A stretch of DNA of 50,114 bases from an uncultured Prevotellaceae bacterium (GCA_902786665.1 CADADN010000034.1:1-50114); one strand, 5' to 3'; shown: positions 27,551 through 36,832, numbered from the stretch's first letter. Notes: generated by a model from the sequence alone, not told the origin. A program made the numbers and translations.

Positions 27551-30500
27551 GTATGAAGCGTACACGATATCATTTCTTGCAGAAGATGGGTCGGAGACTC
27601 CTCTTCTGCACCATGGCGGCCACCATCTGCACCCTGCCGGCCATGGCACAGAACGAAGACGAAGAGACCATGGAGGTGGAAACGGCCATCAAGCAGCCAC
27701 AACGCAAAGTGGTGGCAGACAAGTTCGCCACCGTCAACCTCAAGGGCGTCGTGACAGAGATGGGCAGCAACCAACCGTTGCCCGGCGTGCAGCTCCAGGC
27801 ATTGGGATTCGTACGCTACAGCGCCATGACTGAGGAGAACGGTTCGTTCACCATCAAGGTGCCGGAATTCGCCACCGCGCTATATGTCAAGGCTCCCGGC
27901 TATATGCCACAACAGGTGGCCATCATCCCGGGCGACCCCTCGCAGACCATCGCCATCAAGATGATGAAAGACAAGTTCCAACCCATGTATGGCACGGGAA
28001 CCGACTATACGGCCAAGGCCGAGGCTGGCATCGACCGCTTCGGACTCACCGTGGACAATGAGATGACAGGCAGGCTGGGCGGCGACGTGCGCATGATGAT
28101 GCGGTCGGCGGCACTCGACGGCGGTGCATCCATGTTCATCAGGGGACTCAACAGCATCACCAGCGACGCACAGCCGCTCATCGTCCTCGACGGCGTGGAA
28201 CTTGACATGCAGCGCGACAGGTATTCACTCCACGACGGACAGTTCAACAACATCCTCGCCAACATCGCACCCGACGACATCGAGAAGGTCACCGTGTTGA
28301 AAAACGCCACGGCACTTTACGGTGCAAGGGGCGGAAACGGTGTCATACTCATCGATACGAAACGCGGACGTTCCATGGCCACACGCATCGACGCCAACAT
28401 CTCCGCCGGTGTGACGCTACTGCCCAGGCTGCCCAAACTGATGAACGCCCAGCAGTATCGCACCTATGCCACCGAGCTCCTCGGCACCATCGACGGCATC
28501 ATGGAGAAGACCATCGACTTCAGGTTCCTCAACGACGACCCCAACGGCTACTACTACCATATGTACCACAACGACACCGACTGGAGCGACTACGTCTACA
28601 AGAATGCATTGACACAGAACTACAGCATCAACGTGCAGGGTGGCGACGACATCGGCATGTACAACCTCTCGCTCGGATATGTGGACGCCAAGTATTCGGC
28701 CAAGGAGAACTCCTTCAACCGCATGAACGTCAGGTTCAACACCGACATCAGCATCCTATGGAACCTCAAGACCAAGTTCGACATCTCCATCTCGAGGACC
28801 AACAACTTCCTCTTCGACAACGGAATGCCCGCCGACTTCACACGGGGCACGGTGGTGTCGCCCATTGCCTTGTCCATGATCAAGTCGCCGCTCGTCGCTC
28901 CCTATCAGTACAACGAGCACCTCAACAACGGAAAGGGTGGATTCTCATCACTCTTCTCCGATGCCGATGACTTGTTCTACCAGTTGGAGAGAAACCACGC
29001 CTACGACTTGGCCAACCCTGTCTCCATCATAGAGAACGCCCAGGGCGACAACAAGAACAAGGCAGAGAACACCTATTTCAATGTGCGTATAGAACCGGTC
29101 TATCAGATTGCAACCGACCTCAACCTCACAGCGATGTTCAGCTACACCCTCGACCGCAACGCACAGCGATATTTCAGACCCTTTGGCGACGTCCCCTCGT
29201 TCAACATCGCAGGGACGGGCAGGGTGTATGCCAAGACGCAGTCGATGTTTGCAAAGGAAAACAACATCGTCGGAAAACTGCAACTCGACTGGTCGCACCA
29301 GTATGGCAAGCACTATGTGGCTGCCTTCGCCGGAGCGAGATACAACTCCTTCACCTACGACTCCAACGACATCGCCGTGGAGGCCAATGGCGCCACCAGC
29401 GACAAGAACCCGTCGCTCGGATGGTCGGGATACCGCACCATCACCGGGGCCAACGATGAGTGGAATCAGATACAGGCCTATGCCAACGTCGACTACAACT
29501 TCATGAACCGCTATTTCGCCACGCTCACGTTGCTGGGAGAGTCCAACAGCCGCTTTGGCGAGAACGCCGACGGACTGAGCCTGTTCGGAGTGAAATGGGC
29601 GCTGTTCTCCAGCCTCCAACTCGGATGGGTGCTCACCAACGAGAAATGGTTCCCCAAAAACATCGGGGTGAACTACCTCCGCCTCAACGCCGGCTTCGAC
29701 ATCAGTGGCAACGACGGCATCAGCAACTATGCTGCGCGCACCAGCTACACCACCGTGCGCTACAACTACGACGCCATCGGAACGCAACTCACAAATGTCG
29801 GAAACGACAAGATACAGTGGGAGAGCACCAAGAAACTCAACATCGGCCTCCAGGCGTTCCTCTTGGACAACAGGGTGGGGCTGAGGTTCGACTACTTCAT
29901 CCACAAGACCGACAACCTGCTTACACTCAAGACCTTCTCCAATCCCATCGCCGGCATCAACCGTTACTGGAGCAATGGCGGAGAACTGGAGAACACAGGT
30001 TTCGAGGGAACGCTCACCGTCAAACCCGTCGTGAGCAGAGACTGGAATGTGGAGGTGGGACTTTCCGCAGGCCATTACACCAACGAGGTGACCAAGTTGC
30101 CTGATGGCGCCTACACCTCCTCCATCTATGGCGACGACAACATCCTCACCTCGAAAGGAAATCCCGTGGCGATGTTCTATGGCTACAAGACCAATGGGGT
30201 GTTCGCCACGGATGCTGCAGCACTCGCGGCAGGCAAGGGTGGCTACCTCTACATGGAGGACCAGGCCGGACAGCGCCATGAGTTCAAGGCTGGCGACGTG
30301 CAGTTCGTCGACCTCAACAACGACGGCGTTGTCAACGAGAGCGACAAGACCATCATCGGAGACCCCAACCCCGACTTCTATGGCAACATCTTCGGTACGG
30401 TCAGTTGGAAGGACTTCACTCTCAGCCTCGTCTTCAACTACAGCCTGGGCAACGACGTGTTCAACTACCAGCGCATGGTGCTTAACTCTGGTTCCAACTT

Positions 30501-30864
30501 CTACAACCAGCAGGTGGCGGAAGTGGGAAGATGGAGGTATGAGGGACAGGTCACAGACATACCCAAGGCCACCTTCGCCGACCCCATGGGCAACAACAGG
30601 TTCAGCGACAGATGGATAGAGGATGGCTCATACCTCAGGCTCAAGTCGCTCCATCTCTCTTACCGCGTGCCCGTGCCGGGTTCATGGACATGGCTGCAGG
30701 GACTGTCCGTCTGGGCTGAGGCGCAGAACCTGCTCACCTTCACCAAGTATCTCGGCAGCGACCCGGAATTCTCCATCGGCAGCGGCGTCCTTTTCCAAGG
30801 CATCGACAGCGGAAACCTCGCTCATAGCCGGGCTTTCATGATGGGGTTGAAAATCAACCTGTAA
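27547..30864 (+). CDS. SusC-family TonB-dependent receptor (FAS1 operon, second pair)
   Basis: A 1105-residue SusC-type receptor. After the signal peptide (ending near AMAQ, residue 35) there is an unusual acidic and basic stretch of about 25 residues (NEDEETMEVETAIKQ and on) before the carboxypeptidase-regulatory-like domain (about 60-140, with NQPLPGVQLQALG and ENGSFTIKV). The plug shows MFIRGLNSITSDAQPLIVLDG and VLKNATALYGARGGNGVILIDTK (about 195-280). The barrel carries VDLNNDGVVNESDKTIIGDPNPDF, a family calcium-loop motif (near 920-945). It is coupled to the upstream FAS1 gene by a 4-base overlap and followed by SusD after 22 bp. Confidence 0.93.
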   Translation: MSMKRTRYHFLQKMGRRLLFCTMAATICTLPAMAQNEDEETMEVETAIKQPQRKVVADKFATVNLKGVVTEMGSNQPLPGVQLQALGFVRYSAMTEENGSFTIKVPEFATALYVKAPGYMPQQVAIIPGDPSQTIAIKMMKDKFQPMYGTGTDYTAKAEAGIDRFGLTVDNEMTGRLGGDVRMMMRSAALDGGASMFIRGLNSITSDAQPLIVLDGVELDMQRDRYSLHDGQFNNILANIAPDDIEKVTVLKNATALYGARGGNGVILIDTKRGRSMATRIDANISAGVTLLPRLPKLMNAQQYRTYATELLGTIDGIMEKTIDFRFLNDDPNGYYYHMYHNDTDWSDYVYKNALTQNYSINVQGGDDIGMYNLSLGYVDAKYSAKENSFNRMNVRFNTDISILWNLKTKFDISISRTNNFLFDNGMPADFTRGTVVSPIALSMIKSPLVAPYQYNEHLNNGKGGFSSLFSDADDLFYQLERNHAYDLANPVSIIENAQGDNKNKAENTYFNVRIEPVYQIATDLNLTAMFSYTLDRNAQRYFRPFGDVPSFNIAGTGRVYAKTQSMFAKENNIVGKLQLDWSHQYGKHYVAAFAGARYNSFTYDSNDIAVEANGATSDKNPSLGWSGYRTITGANDEWNQIQAYANVDYNFMNRYFATLTLLGESNSRFGENADGLSLFGVKWALFSSLQLGWVLTNEKWFPKNIGVNYLRLNAGFDISGNDGISNYAARTSYTTVRYNYDAIGTQLTNVGNDKIQWESTKKLNIGLQAFLLDNRVGLRFDYFIHKTDNLLTLKTFSNPIAGINRYWSNGGELENTGFEGTLTVKPVVSRDWNVEVGLSAGHYTNEVTKLPDGAYTSSIYGDDNILTSKGNPVAMFYGYKTNGVFATDAAALAAGKGGYLYMEDQAGQRHEFKAGDVQFVDLNNDGVVNESDKTIIGDPNPDFYGNIFGTVSWKDFTLSLVFNYSLGNDVFNYQRMVLNSGSNFYNQQVAEVGRWRYEGQVTDIPKATFADPMGNNRFSDRWIEDGSYLRLKSLHLSYRVPVPGSWTWLQGLSVWAEAQNLLTFTKYLGSDPEFSIGSGVLFQGIDSGNLAHSRAFMMGLKINL

Positions 30865-30886
30865 CATAACAATAAAAGGAAAAATC

Positions 30887-32809
30887 ATGGAAACGATGAA
30901 ACAGATCAAAATATTTGTTTGCAGCATAGTTCTCGCTTGCGCATGCTTCTCGTGCGCCGACATGTTGGAGACCGAGAGCACCAGGCAGACCATCGAGCCG
31001 GAACTCCTCGACAAGACCGACTCCGTCTTCTATGGCTACGGCATCCTCCAGGCCATGCAGCAGTTGGCCGACCAATATGTCTTCCAGGGTGAGATGAGGG
31101 GCGACTTGGTGAAAACCACCGTATATACCGACAACAACCTCAGACAGTTGGCCAATTTCTCTGCCAACACCACCAACAGGTATGACTCCGCGTATGTCTA
31201 TTACAGGGTCATCAACAACTGCAACTACTATCTCGCCAAGCGCAACACCGAACTCTACACCGGGTCCACCAACGTGGTGATGAACGAATATGCGGCGGTG
31301 GCGGCCATCAGGGCGTGGGCCTACCTCCAGTTGGGAAGGAACTATGAGCGGGTGCCGTTTTTCACCGAGCCACTCACCAAAATCACGCAGATTGATGAGA
31401 ACAAGTATCCCGAACTCGACCTCCAAGGCATCGTGGAACAGTTGGCTCCAGAACTGGAGAAATACAAGAACTACAAGGTGCCCAACTACGGACTGACGTC
31501 GGGACGCAGCGTCGGCTCGCCCAACTGGGAGAGTGCCGCCAAGACCTTCCTGCCCAGCCTTTGCTTCATACCCGTGGCAGTGGTCCTGGGCGACATGTAC
31601 TTGGAGACCGGCAACTACGATGCGGCTGCAAAGACGTATGTCACCTATCTCACACAGGTGGCAGATGCCACCGGCAGTCCTTTCCTCGCACCCATGGTGT
31701 CGAAGAGCATCAGGTCGGGACGATTCGGGGAAGCGGGTGACGACGACCTGCCCGACCCCAGCCTCATCGGGGTGCAGATCACCACCTCGCCGTCGTGGGG
31801 CGGCATCTTCGCACGCAACTCCGTGTCGGACATCATATCCTACATACCCATGGCGGTCAACCGGCAGAACGGATGCGTCACCAACGTGCCGCTCGCCTTC
31901 GGTTTCAACTACTACGCCACGTCGGAGGAACTGAGCGCCAACGGAAACACCAACCCCTATGTCGATGAGATACAAATCCAGGTGTCCGACCAGCTCAACC
32001 TCCTCTCTGACTCCACGGAGTACTATTACTACGCTCGCGGTGGCATCAACGACTTCGACAGCATCAATGCGGCCAACTGCGGCGACATGAGGCTCAGGAG
32101 CATCATCCATCAGACACTCGTCGACGACTCCACGCACCAGTGGATAGACAAGTACAAGTATGCCAACATCGTACTCTACCGCACCAGCACCGTCTTGTTG
32201 CATCTCGCCGAGGCCTTCAACCGCCTGGGGATGCCCGATGCCGCCTTCGCCATCCTCAAGGACGGACTGAGCGAGAATCTCATAGAGAGGAACACTCTCG
32301 GGGAGTATTACGTCAACTACCTCTCCGAAGAAACTCGGAACATGTTGCAGACCACATACCCGCTGCTCTCCCAGGAGAACCTCTATCTCTTCCCCAAGGC
32401 GACTGCTTTCGGCATCCACACCCACGGGGCGGGGAAGGCCGCCAGCGACTACGCTGGAGCGTCGGGGCAGGGTGGCACCAGTTACCAGACGGGCAAGTCG
32501 CCTTACAAGCTCGACCGCATCGTGGGAAAGAAGATGAAGGAGATTGCTGAAACCTTCGGCGTGAATGTCGGCGCTACCAAGCAGGACACCATCAACGCCG
32601 TGGAGGACCTCCTCTGCGACGAGTACGCCCTGGAACTGGCCTTCGAGGGCAACCGCTACTACGACCTCATGAGGCTCGCCCGCCACAAGAACGAGGCCGG
32701 CCTCTACGACGCCAACTTCGGCAGCAGGTGGTTCGCCAGAAAACTGGCCCACAAGAACCCCGTGGTCAATCTCGAAGACCGCAAAAACTGGTATCTGCCT
32801 TTCAAGTGA
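30887..32809 (+). CDS. SusD-family lipoprotein (FAS1 operon, second pair)
   Basis: A 640-residue SusD/RagB lipoprotein. The lipobox FSC gives Cys23 from the start at 30887; AAAAGGAAAAATC just before that ATG favours it over the in-frame ATG at 30896. The mature protein begins ADMLETES. NEYAAVAAIRAWAYLQLGRNY (about 130-150) and LCDEYALELAFEGNRYYDLMRLARH near the C-terminus are SusD signatures. It is the last gene of the seven-gene operon. The palindrome at 32834-32866 follows and may end transcription, although no T tract follows it. Confidence 0.93.
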   Translation: METMKQIKIFVCSIVLACACFSCADMLETESTRQTIEPELLDKTDSVFYGYGILQAMQQLADQYVFQGEMRGDLVKTTVYTDNNLRQLANFSANTTNRYDSAYVYYRVINNCNYYLAKRNTELYTGSTNVVMNEYAAVAAIRAWAYLQLGRNYERVPFFTEPLTKITQIDENKYPELDLQGIVEQLAPELEKYKNYKVPNYGLTSGRSVGSPNWESAAKTFLPSLCFIPVAVVLGDMYLETGNYDAAAKTYVTYLTQVADATGSPFLAPMVSKSIRSGRFGEAGDDDLPDPSLIGVQITTSPSWGGIFARNSVSDIISYIPMAVNRQNGCVTNVPLAFGFNYYATSEELSANGNTNPYVDEIQIQVSDQLNLLSDSTEYYYYARGGINDFDSINAANCGDMRLRSIIHQTLVDDSTHQWIDKYKYANIVLYRTSTVLLHLAEAFNRLGMPDAAFAILKDGLSENLIERNTLGEYYVNYLSEETRNMLQTTYPLLSQENLYLFPKATAFGIHTHGAGKAASDYAGASGQGGTSYQTGKSPYKLDRIVGKKMKEIAETFGVNVGATKQDTINAVEDLLCDEYALELAFEGNRYYDLMRLARHKNEAGLYDANFGSRWFARKLAHKNPVVNLEDRKNWYLPFK

Positions 32810-32833
32810 TTATATAGGAGGCTCTAGGAAGTT

Positions 32834-32866
32834 CTAGGAAGCCCTAGTATCCCTAGGGCTTCCTAG
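32834..32866. repeat. Perfect 14-bp palindrome after the FAS1 operon
   Basis: CTAGGAAGCCCTAG (32834-32847) and CTAGGGCTTCCTAG (32853-32866) pair perfectly with a 5-base loop. It could act as a transcription end or as an inversion centre, because the decamer array on its right is mirrored by shorter inverted decamers on its left. Confidence 0.6.
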
Positions 32867-32969
32867 TCATTCCTAGAATCTCCTAGTCTTTCCTACAACT
32901 TCCTACAACTTCCTAGAGTCTCCTACAGCTTCCTACAACTTCCTACAACTTCCTAGAGTCTCCTATAAA
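32860..32969 (+). repeat. Array of eleven decamers (YTCCTASNNN) upstream of umuD
   Basis: Eleven uninterrupted 10-bp units begin with TTCCTA or CTCCTA. A four-unit, 40-bp super-repeat (32890-32929) is copied at 32930-32969 with changes only in the last unit. The 10-bp period places every unit on the same face of the DNA helix. The array fills the space between the SusD stop and umuD and ends 13 bp before the umuD start; no usual promoter boxes are visible there. Confidence 0.75.
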
Positions 32970-32981
32970 AATCCTCATCCC

Positions 32982-33440
32982 ATGCAAGAAGAAGAAAAAA
33001 ACGAGGTCGAGTTCATCCCCAGTGAATTCACTGCCAAGCTCTCTCTGAGCTATGCCCCAGGCATCAAGGCTGGGTTCGCATCGCCAGCAGAGGCATACGA
33101 GGTGGATGTCCTCGACTTCAACAAAGATATGATACGCCATCCCGACACCACCTTCTATGGGCGTGTCAGGGGAGACTCCATGATGGATGCTGGCATATGC
33201 GATGGCGACATCCTTGTCATCGACCGTTCGCTCATCCCGCGCAACGGCGATGTCGTAGTGGCGTATTATGACAACAAATATACTGTGAAATTCTTTGACA
33301 ATACGCACCTCGACGAGGGCTTCATCGACCTTGTGCCGGCCAACAAGGATTTCAAGTCCATACGCATCACCGCCGAGGACCAACTCACCATCTGGGGTGT
33401 GGTGCAATACACCATCAAAAACTGGCACGTGCCAAGATGA
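32982..33440 (+). CDS. umuD: UmuD-like S24-family self-cleaving protein, DNA polymerase V subunit
   Basis: A 152-residue LexA/UmuD-type protein. The catalytic pair is Ser66 in RGDSM and Lys103 in YTVKFF. The probable self-cleavage site is Ala30-Gly31 in IKAGFASPAEAYE, as in UmuD. There is no DNA-binding helix-turn-helix, which excludes LexA. In the known system, RecA filaments trigger cleavage to UmuD', which then joins UmuC to form an error-prone polymerase. The gene lies 17 bp before umuC, so the two form an operon. It is preceded by the decamer array, not by a recognisable SOS box. Confidence 0.92.
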   Translation: MQEEEKNEVEFIPSEFTAKLSLSYAPGIKAGFASPAEAYEVDVLDFNKDMIRHPDTTFYGRVRGDSMMDAGICDGDILVIDRSLIPRNGDVVVAYYDNKYTVKFFDNTHLDEGFIDLVPANKDFKSIRITAEDQLTIWGVVQYTIKNWHVPR

Positions 33441-33457
33441 TTGGTAAAGGTTAAAAA

Positions 33458-34756
33458 ATGTACGCCCTCGTTGATGTGGACAACTGTTATGTGAGCTGCG
33501 AGCGAGCCTTCAGGCCCGACCTCGTGGGCAAGCCCGTCGTCGTGCTTTCCAACAACGACGGGTGCGTGGTGGCACGCAGCAACGAGGCGAAACTTCTCGG
33601 GGTGAAGGACGGGACGCCCTTCTTCCAATTGAGGGACCTCTTCCCGCAGCACCACATTTATGCCTTTTCCTCCAATTACGAACTGTATGGCGATATGACG
33701 CGGCGACTGATGAACATGGTGCGCAACGCCTCGCCGGAGTTCCACCGTTACAGCATCGACGAGGGTTTTTGCATGCTGCACGGCATGGAGAAGGTGGACC
33801 TCAAGGCGTGGGGCGAGGACCTCTACCGGAGCATCCTGAAGGGGCTTGGAATGCCGGTGAGCATAGGCATAGCACCCACGAAGACCTTGGCGAAGGTGGC
33901 CAGCAGGTTTGCAAAGCGCTACCCGGCCTACAACCACTGCTGCATCATCGACGACGACAACAAGAGGGAGATAGCCTTGACGCTCCTCCCCGTCGGCGAC
34001 GTCTGGGGCATAGGGAGAAGATGGGAACGGAAATTGCAAGGGATGGGGGTGCGCACGGCATACGACTTCGCCTCGCACACCCAGTCGTGGGTGAGGGCCA
34101 CTTTCAACATCGTTGCGGAGCGCACGTGGAAGGAACTCAACGGCATCGACTGCATTCCCGTCGACGACATGGAGATGGTCACCAAGAAGAGCATCATCAC
34201 CTCGCGTTCTTTTCCCAAGAACCTCACGAGCATCGACGATGTGAGGACTCACGTAGCGAACTATGCGGCGAAGTGCGCCGCGAAATTGCGCAAGCAGCAC
34301 TCCGTGGCACAGGTGGTGGGCGTCTTCGTCGACACCAACCATTTTAGGGAGGACCTGCCGCAGTATGGCATGTTCCGCACCGTCGCCTTGCCCACGCCGT
34401 CGGCTTCCAACATCCCCATCACCCAGGCGGCCATGCGGTGCCTGGAGATGGCCTTCATTCCTGGTTTCCAATACAAGAAGGCGGGGGTGATGGTGCTCGA
34501 CATCTCTCCCGATTCGGCGGTGCAGACCAACTTCGTGGACTATGACGCGGAGCATTATGAGAAGATGCGGAAAATCGACGAGGTGATGGACCACATCAAC
34601 AAGGTCAATGGCTCGGAGACCATCGTGCTGGGTGCACAGCAGTACACGGCGAAAGACGGAAAGGGAAAGGCGGGGCAGTTTGCGCAGGCCATCAAGCGCG
34701 ACCTGAAAAGTCCCAACTACACCACGCGGTGGTCTGACATCATTGAAGTGGAGTGA
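33458..34756 (+). CDS. umuC: UmuC-like Y-family DNA polymerase (polymerase V catalytic subunit)
   Basis: A 432-residue Y-family polymerase of the usual UmuC length. The metal-binding residues are Asp6 in [13 protein letters not shown] and Asp101-Glu102 in YSIDEGF. The steric and fingers motif [14 protein letters not shown] follows at about 32-45. A helix-hairpin-helix region lies near 180-200 ([17 protein letters not shown]), and a little-finger domain completes the C-terminal part. It performs translesion synthesis with UmuD'. Start and spacing after umuD are ordinary. Confidence 0.95.
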   Translation: MYALVDVDNCYVSCERAFRPDLVGKPVVVLSNNDGCVVARSNEAKLLGVKDGTPFFQLRDLFPQHHIYAFSSNYELYGDMTRRLMNMVRNASPEFHRYSIDEGFCMLHGMEKVDLKAWGEDLYRSILKGLGMPVSIGIAPTKTLAKVASRFAKRYPAYNHCCIIDDDNKREIALTLLPVGDVWGIGRRWERKLQGMGVRTAYDFASHTQSWVRATFNIVAERTWKELNGIDCIPVDDMEMVTKKSIITSRSFPKNLTSIDDVRTHVANYAAKCAAKLRKQHSVAQVVGVFVDTNHFREDLPQYGMFRTVALPTPSASNIPITQAAMRCLEMAFIPGFQYKKAGVMVLDISPDSAVQTNFVDYDAEHYEKMRKIDEVMDHINKVNGSETIVLGAQQYTAKDGKGKAGQFAQAIKRDLKSPNYTTRWSDIIEVE

Positions 34757-34817
34757 GATGATGTCATTGGCTCACAGGCAAGACATTTTTCCTCCGTTGT
34801 CAAAAAAATGAGTTTTT

Positions 34818-34851
34818 TTGAACATCTTCCCAAGAAAATGCTTATCTTTGT
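34818..34851 (+). promoter_or_regulatory. Promoter of the zinc-ribbon gene
   Basis: TTTG (34818-34821), a 22-bp spacer and TATCTTTG (34844-34851) fit the Bacteroidetes promoter. It lies inside the longest possible frame, which begins at 34808, and so shows that the true start is downstream, at 34877. Confidence 0.65.
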
Positions 34852-34876
34852 GGCATCATTACAAAAATCGACTACC

Positions 34877-35593
34877 ATGGCAATGATCAAATGCAGGGAA
34901 TGTGGACAATTGATTTCCGACAAGGCTGCGAGATGCCCCAGATGCGGTTGCCCGTCCATGAGAATGAGTGAACAAACACAGTATCAAAGGTATGATACCC
35001 CGCCTCCGGCAAGAAACGACCATGGGGGAGGTAATCGGCCTAACAATAATTTGTTGTATGCCATCATTGCCGGCCTGCTGGTTATCATTGCTGGCGGTGC
35101 GTTCTTCTGGTATAACTCGTCAAAGCAAGAGCAGAAAATCCAACAAATGATGGACCAGGTTGCCAAGACAGAAGAGAATACACCCACGAAAGGGGAAGAG
35201 GCGGCTCAGCAAACCCCGGAAAGCACTGTTCAAGAAGCGAAGCAAGAGGTGAAGCAGGAGGCAAAGCAAGAAGTGCAGGTGGTGCAACCTGCCCCGAAGC
35301 CACAGCCGGCTGCAACTTATACGCCGCCCAGGAGCTACTCGCTGAGTGGCATCTTGAATGGCGACTATGTTACGTTCGAACTTTATCCCAATGGCTCTTC
35401 CTCTGTGAGCGGTGTCTTCACCAACTATACCATCAATGTCGCTTTCAATGTGAGTGGAACATTGACCGACAGCAAGATGAGCCTGCGAAGCGTGAACCAT
35501 GGAAAATGGCGCTTCAGGGCATCCAGACATGGCGGATCGTATCGAGGGACTTGCACCAACGGTTCATCAACATATAGTTTTGAAGTTCAATGA
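34877..35593 (+). CDS. Zinc-ribbon single-pass membrane protein with extracytoplasmic beta domain
   Basis: A 238-residue protein, start chosen at 34877 (MAMIKCRECG) because a promoter overlaps the earlier start. Residues 1-27 form a zinc ribbon (CRECG, then CPRCGCP). A polar linker follows, then a transmembrane helix at about 58-78 (LLYAIIAGLLVIIAGGAFFWY). The next part is a Gln, Glu and Lys-rich stalk with repeated KQEVKQEAKQEV. The C-terminal 85 residues (GILNGDYVTFELYPNG to the end) look like an all-beta domain outside the membrane. Zinc ribbons of this type are common in bacterial membrane sensors of unknown role. Its stop overlaps the esterase start. Function unknown. Confidence 0.75.
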   Translation: MAMIKCRECGQLISDKAARCPRCGCPSMRMSEQTQYQRYDTPPPARNDHGGGNRPNNNLLYAIIAGLLVIIAGGAFFWYNSSKQEQKIQQMMDQVAKTEENTPTKGEEAAQQTPESTVQEAKQEVKQEAKQEVQVVQPAPKPQPAATYTPPRSYSLSGILNGDYVTFELYPNGSSSVSGVFTNYTINVAFNVSGTLTDSKMSLRSVNHGKWRFRASRHGGSYRGTCTNGSSTYSFEVQ

Positions 35594-36579
35594 CACATCA
35601 CACCATGACACTACATCTGCCCCTCTTACTGGTTGGAGCATTGGCAATAGCATGCATTGGCCCTAAAAAGGAGTCAAAGCCAACAACACCTGACAACGAC
35701 ACCACACCCCGGCAACAGGTAGTCTACAAACAAGAAAAGGACACGAAGGACACCGTGCCAACGCCCCAAAAAGGCGGCAGCACCATTCAAGACAGCGTGT
35801 TCTATAGCAATGTGCTTGGAAGCAACCGCAACTACACGGTCTACCTGCCACCATCATACAAGACTGACACGCGCCGCGAGTATCCCATATTATACCTGCT
35901 CCACGGCATGTTGGACGATAACCGTTGCTGGGCAGAACGTGCACATCTGCAGGCCGTCACCGACTCGCTGATATCACAAGGAAAGTGTTGTGAGATGATC
36001 ATCGTGACCCCATGTGCCGGAGGCAAGGCCAACGTGGATTGGAATGGCTATTTCGACATGCCAGGGTGGGCTTACGAGAGTTTCTTCTTCAAGGAATTCC
36101 TGCCATTCATCGAGTCGCATTACAGGGTGAGCAAAGCCAAGGGTCAGCGCGCTGTAGCAGGGCTCTCCATGGGTGGAGGGGCTGCCACAAGTTACGCACA
36201 ACGTCACCTCGGCATGTTCAGCGGCTGTTATGCCATGAGTGCACTGATGGACATCGTGCCTCTTCCCGGAAGCAAGGCCGGCAAGAACAGCAAGGTGGGA
36301 TTGATGAGCACGTCGGTGGCGGAGAAGAGTTGCACCAAATTCGTTCAGAACGCCAAGGATTCCACCTTGGACAGTCTGCGCAATGTGAAATGGTATGTGG
36401 ATTGCGGAGACAAGGACTTCCTCCTCCAGAAAAACCGCGAATTCATTGCTGCAATGAAAGCGAAAAAGATACCTCTCAGTGTGCAGATACGCAAGGGAAC
36501 ACATTCCTGGCAGTATTGGCATTCAGGACTTTTCATTTGCTTGCCGTTCATCAGCGATTCCTTTGCAAAGGAGCAATGA
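35590..36579 (+). CDS. Esterase-family lipoprotein (putative alpha/beta hydrolase of the esterase D / feruloyl esterase type)
   Basis: A 329-residue alpha/beta hydrolase. The ATG at 35590 overlaps the previous stop as ATGA; an in-frame ATG at 35605 is also possible. The lipobox LAIAC gives Cys22, followed by IGPKKESK with no acidic residues, so a periplasmic-facing lipoprotein is likely. Nucleophile Ser193 is in AGLSMGG, the oxyanion region in LYLLHGM, a likely acid in VDCGDKDF and the catalytic His in KGTHSWQYW. The family removes acetyl, feruloyl or similar ester groups from polysaccharides or small molecules. The substrate cannot be told here. Coupling to the zinc-ribbon membrane protein is unusual. 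Confidence 0.82.
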   Translation: MTHHTMTLHLPLLLVGALAIACIGPKKESKPTTPDNDTTPRQQVVYKQEKDTKDTVPTPQKGGSTIQDSVFYSNVLGSNRNYTVYLPPSYKTDTRREYPILYLLHGMLDDNRCWAERAHLQAVTDSLISQGKCCEMIIVTPCAGGKANVDWNGYFDMPGWAYESFFFKEFLPFIESHYRVSKAKGQRAVAGLSMGGGAATSYAQRHLGMFSGCYAMSALMDIVPLPGSKAGKNSKVGLMSTSVAEKSCTKFVQNAKDSTLDSLRNVKWYVDCGDKDFLLQKNREFIAAMKAKKIPLSVQIRKGTHSWQYWHSGLFICLPFISDSFAKEQ

Positions 36580-36659
36580 GCAGTCCGCTATTCCAAACGT
36601 TATAAGTAGAGCTCTCGTCCCTTTAACTTCCCTATAACGATAAAAGTGAACATATGTCC

Positions 36660-36725
36660 CTTTAACTCCCCTTTAACTCCTCTTTAACTCCCCTTTAACT
36701 CCTCTTTAACTTCCCTTCAACTCCT
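36660..36725 (+). repeat. Minisatellite of six 11-bp units (CTTTAACTCCY)
   Basis: Six contiguous 11-bp units fill 36660-36725, with an extra partial unit near 36619. The flank AAAAGTGAACATATGTCC just before it recurs, with two differences, before a second array at 46620. The rest of the 340-bp gap between the esterase and the glucosaminidase gene holds only this array and the promoter at 36801-36832. Confidence 0.8.
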
Positions 36726-36800
36726 GAAAGTTGAGCAAATGCGAAACTTGAATGGAACTTTCGCAGGAGTAACCCTGATTTGTTAAAAAAAACAAATAGG

Positions 36801-36832
36801 GTTGTTCCTTGCATTTTTTTTTGCTATCTTTG
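36801..36832 (+). promoter_or_regulatory. Promoter of the glucosaminidase gene
   Basis: GTTG (36801-36804), a 20-bp spacer and TATCTTTG (36825-36832) match the Bacteroidetes consensus at the -7 box and nearly at -33. The leader to the ATG at 36920 is about 80 bases. Confidence 0.65.

Noticed and set aside
30854-32752. 632-residue open frame on the - strand opposite SusD
   Set aside because: Also a codon-bias shadow of a SusD gene with recognisable family motifs on the + strand.
32860-32969. CRISPR array
   Set aside because: Units are 10 bp with no unique spacers and no cas genes are near.
32982-33440. LexA repressor
   Set aside because: The DNA-binding domain is absent and umuC follows, so UmuD is the better call.
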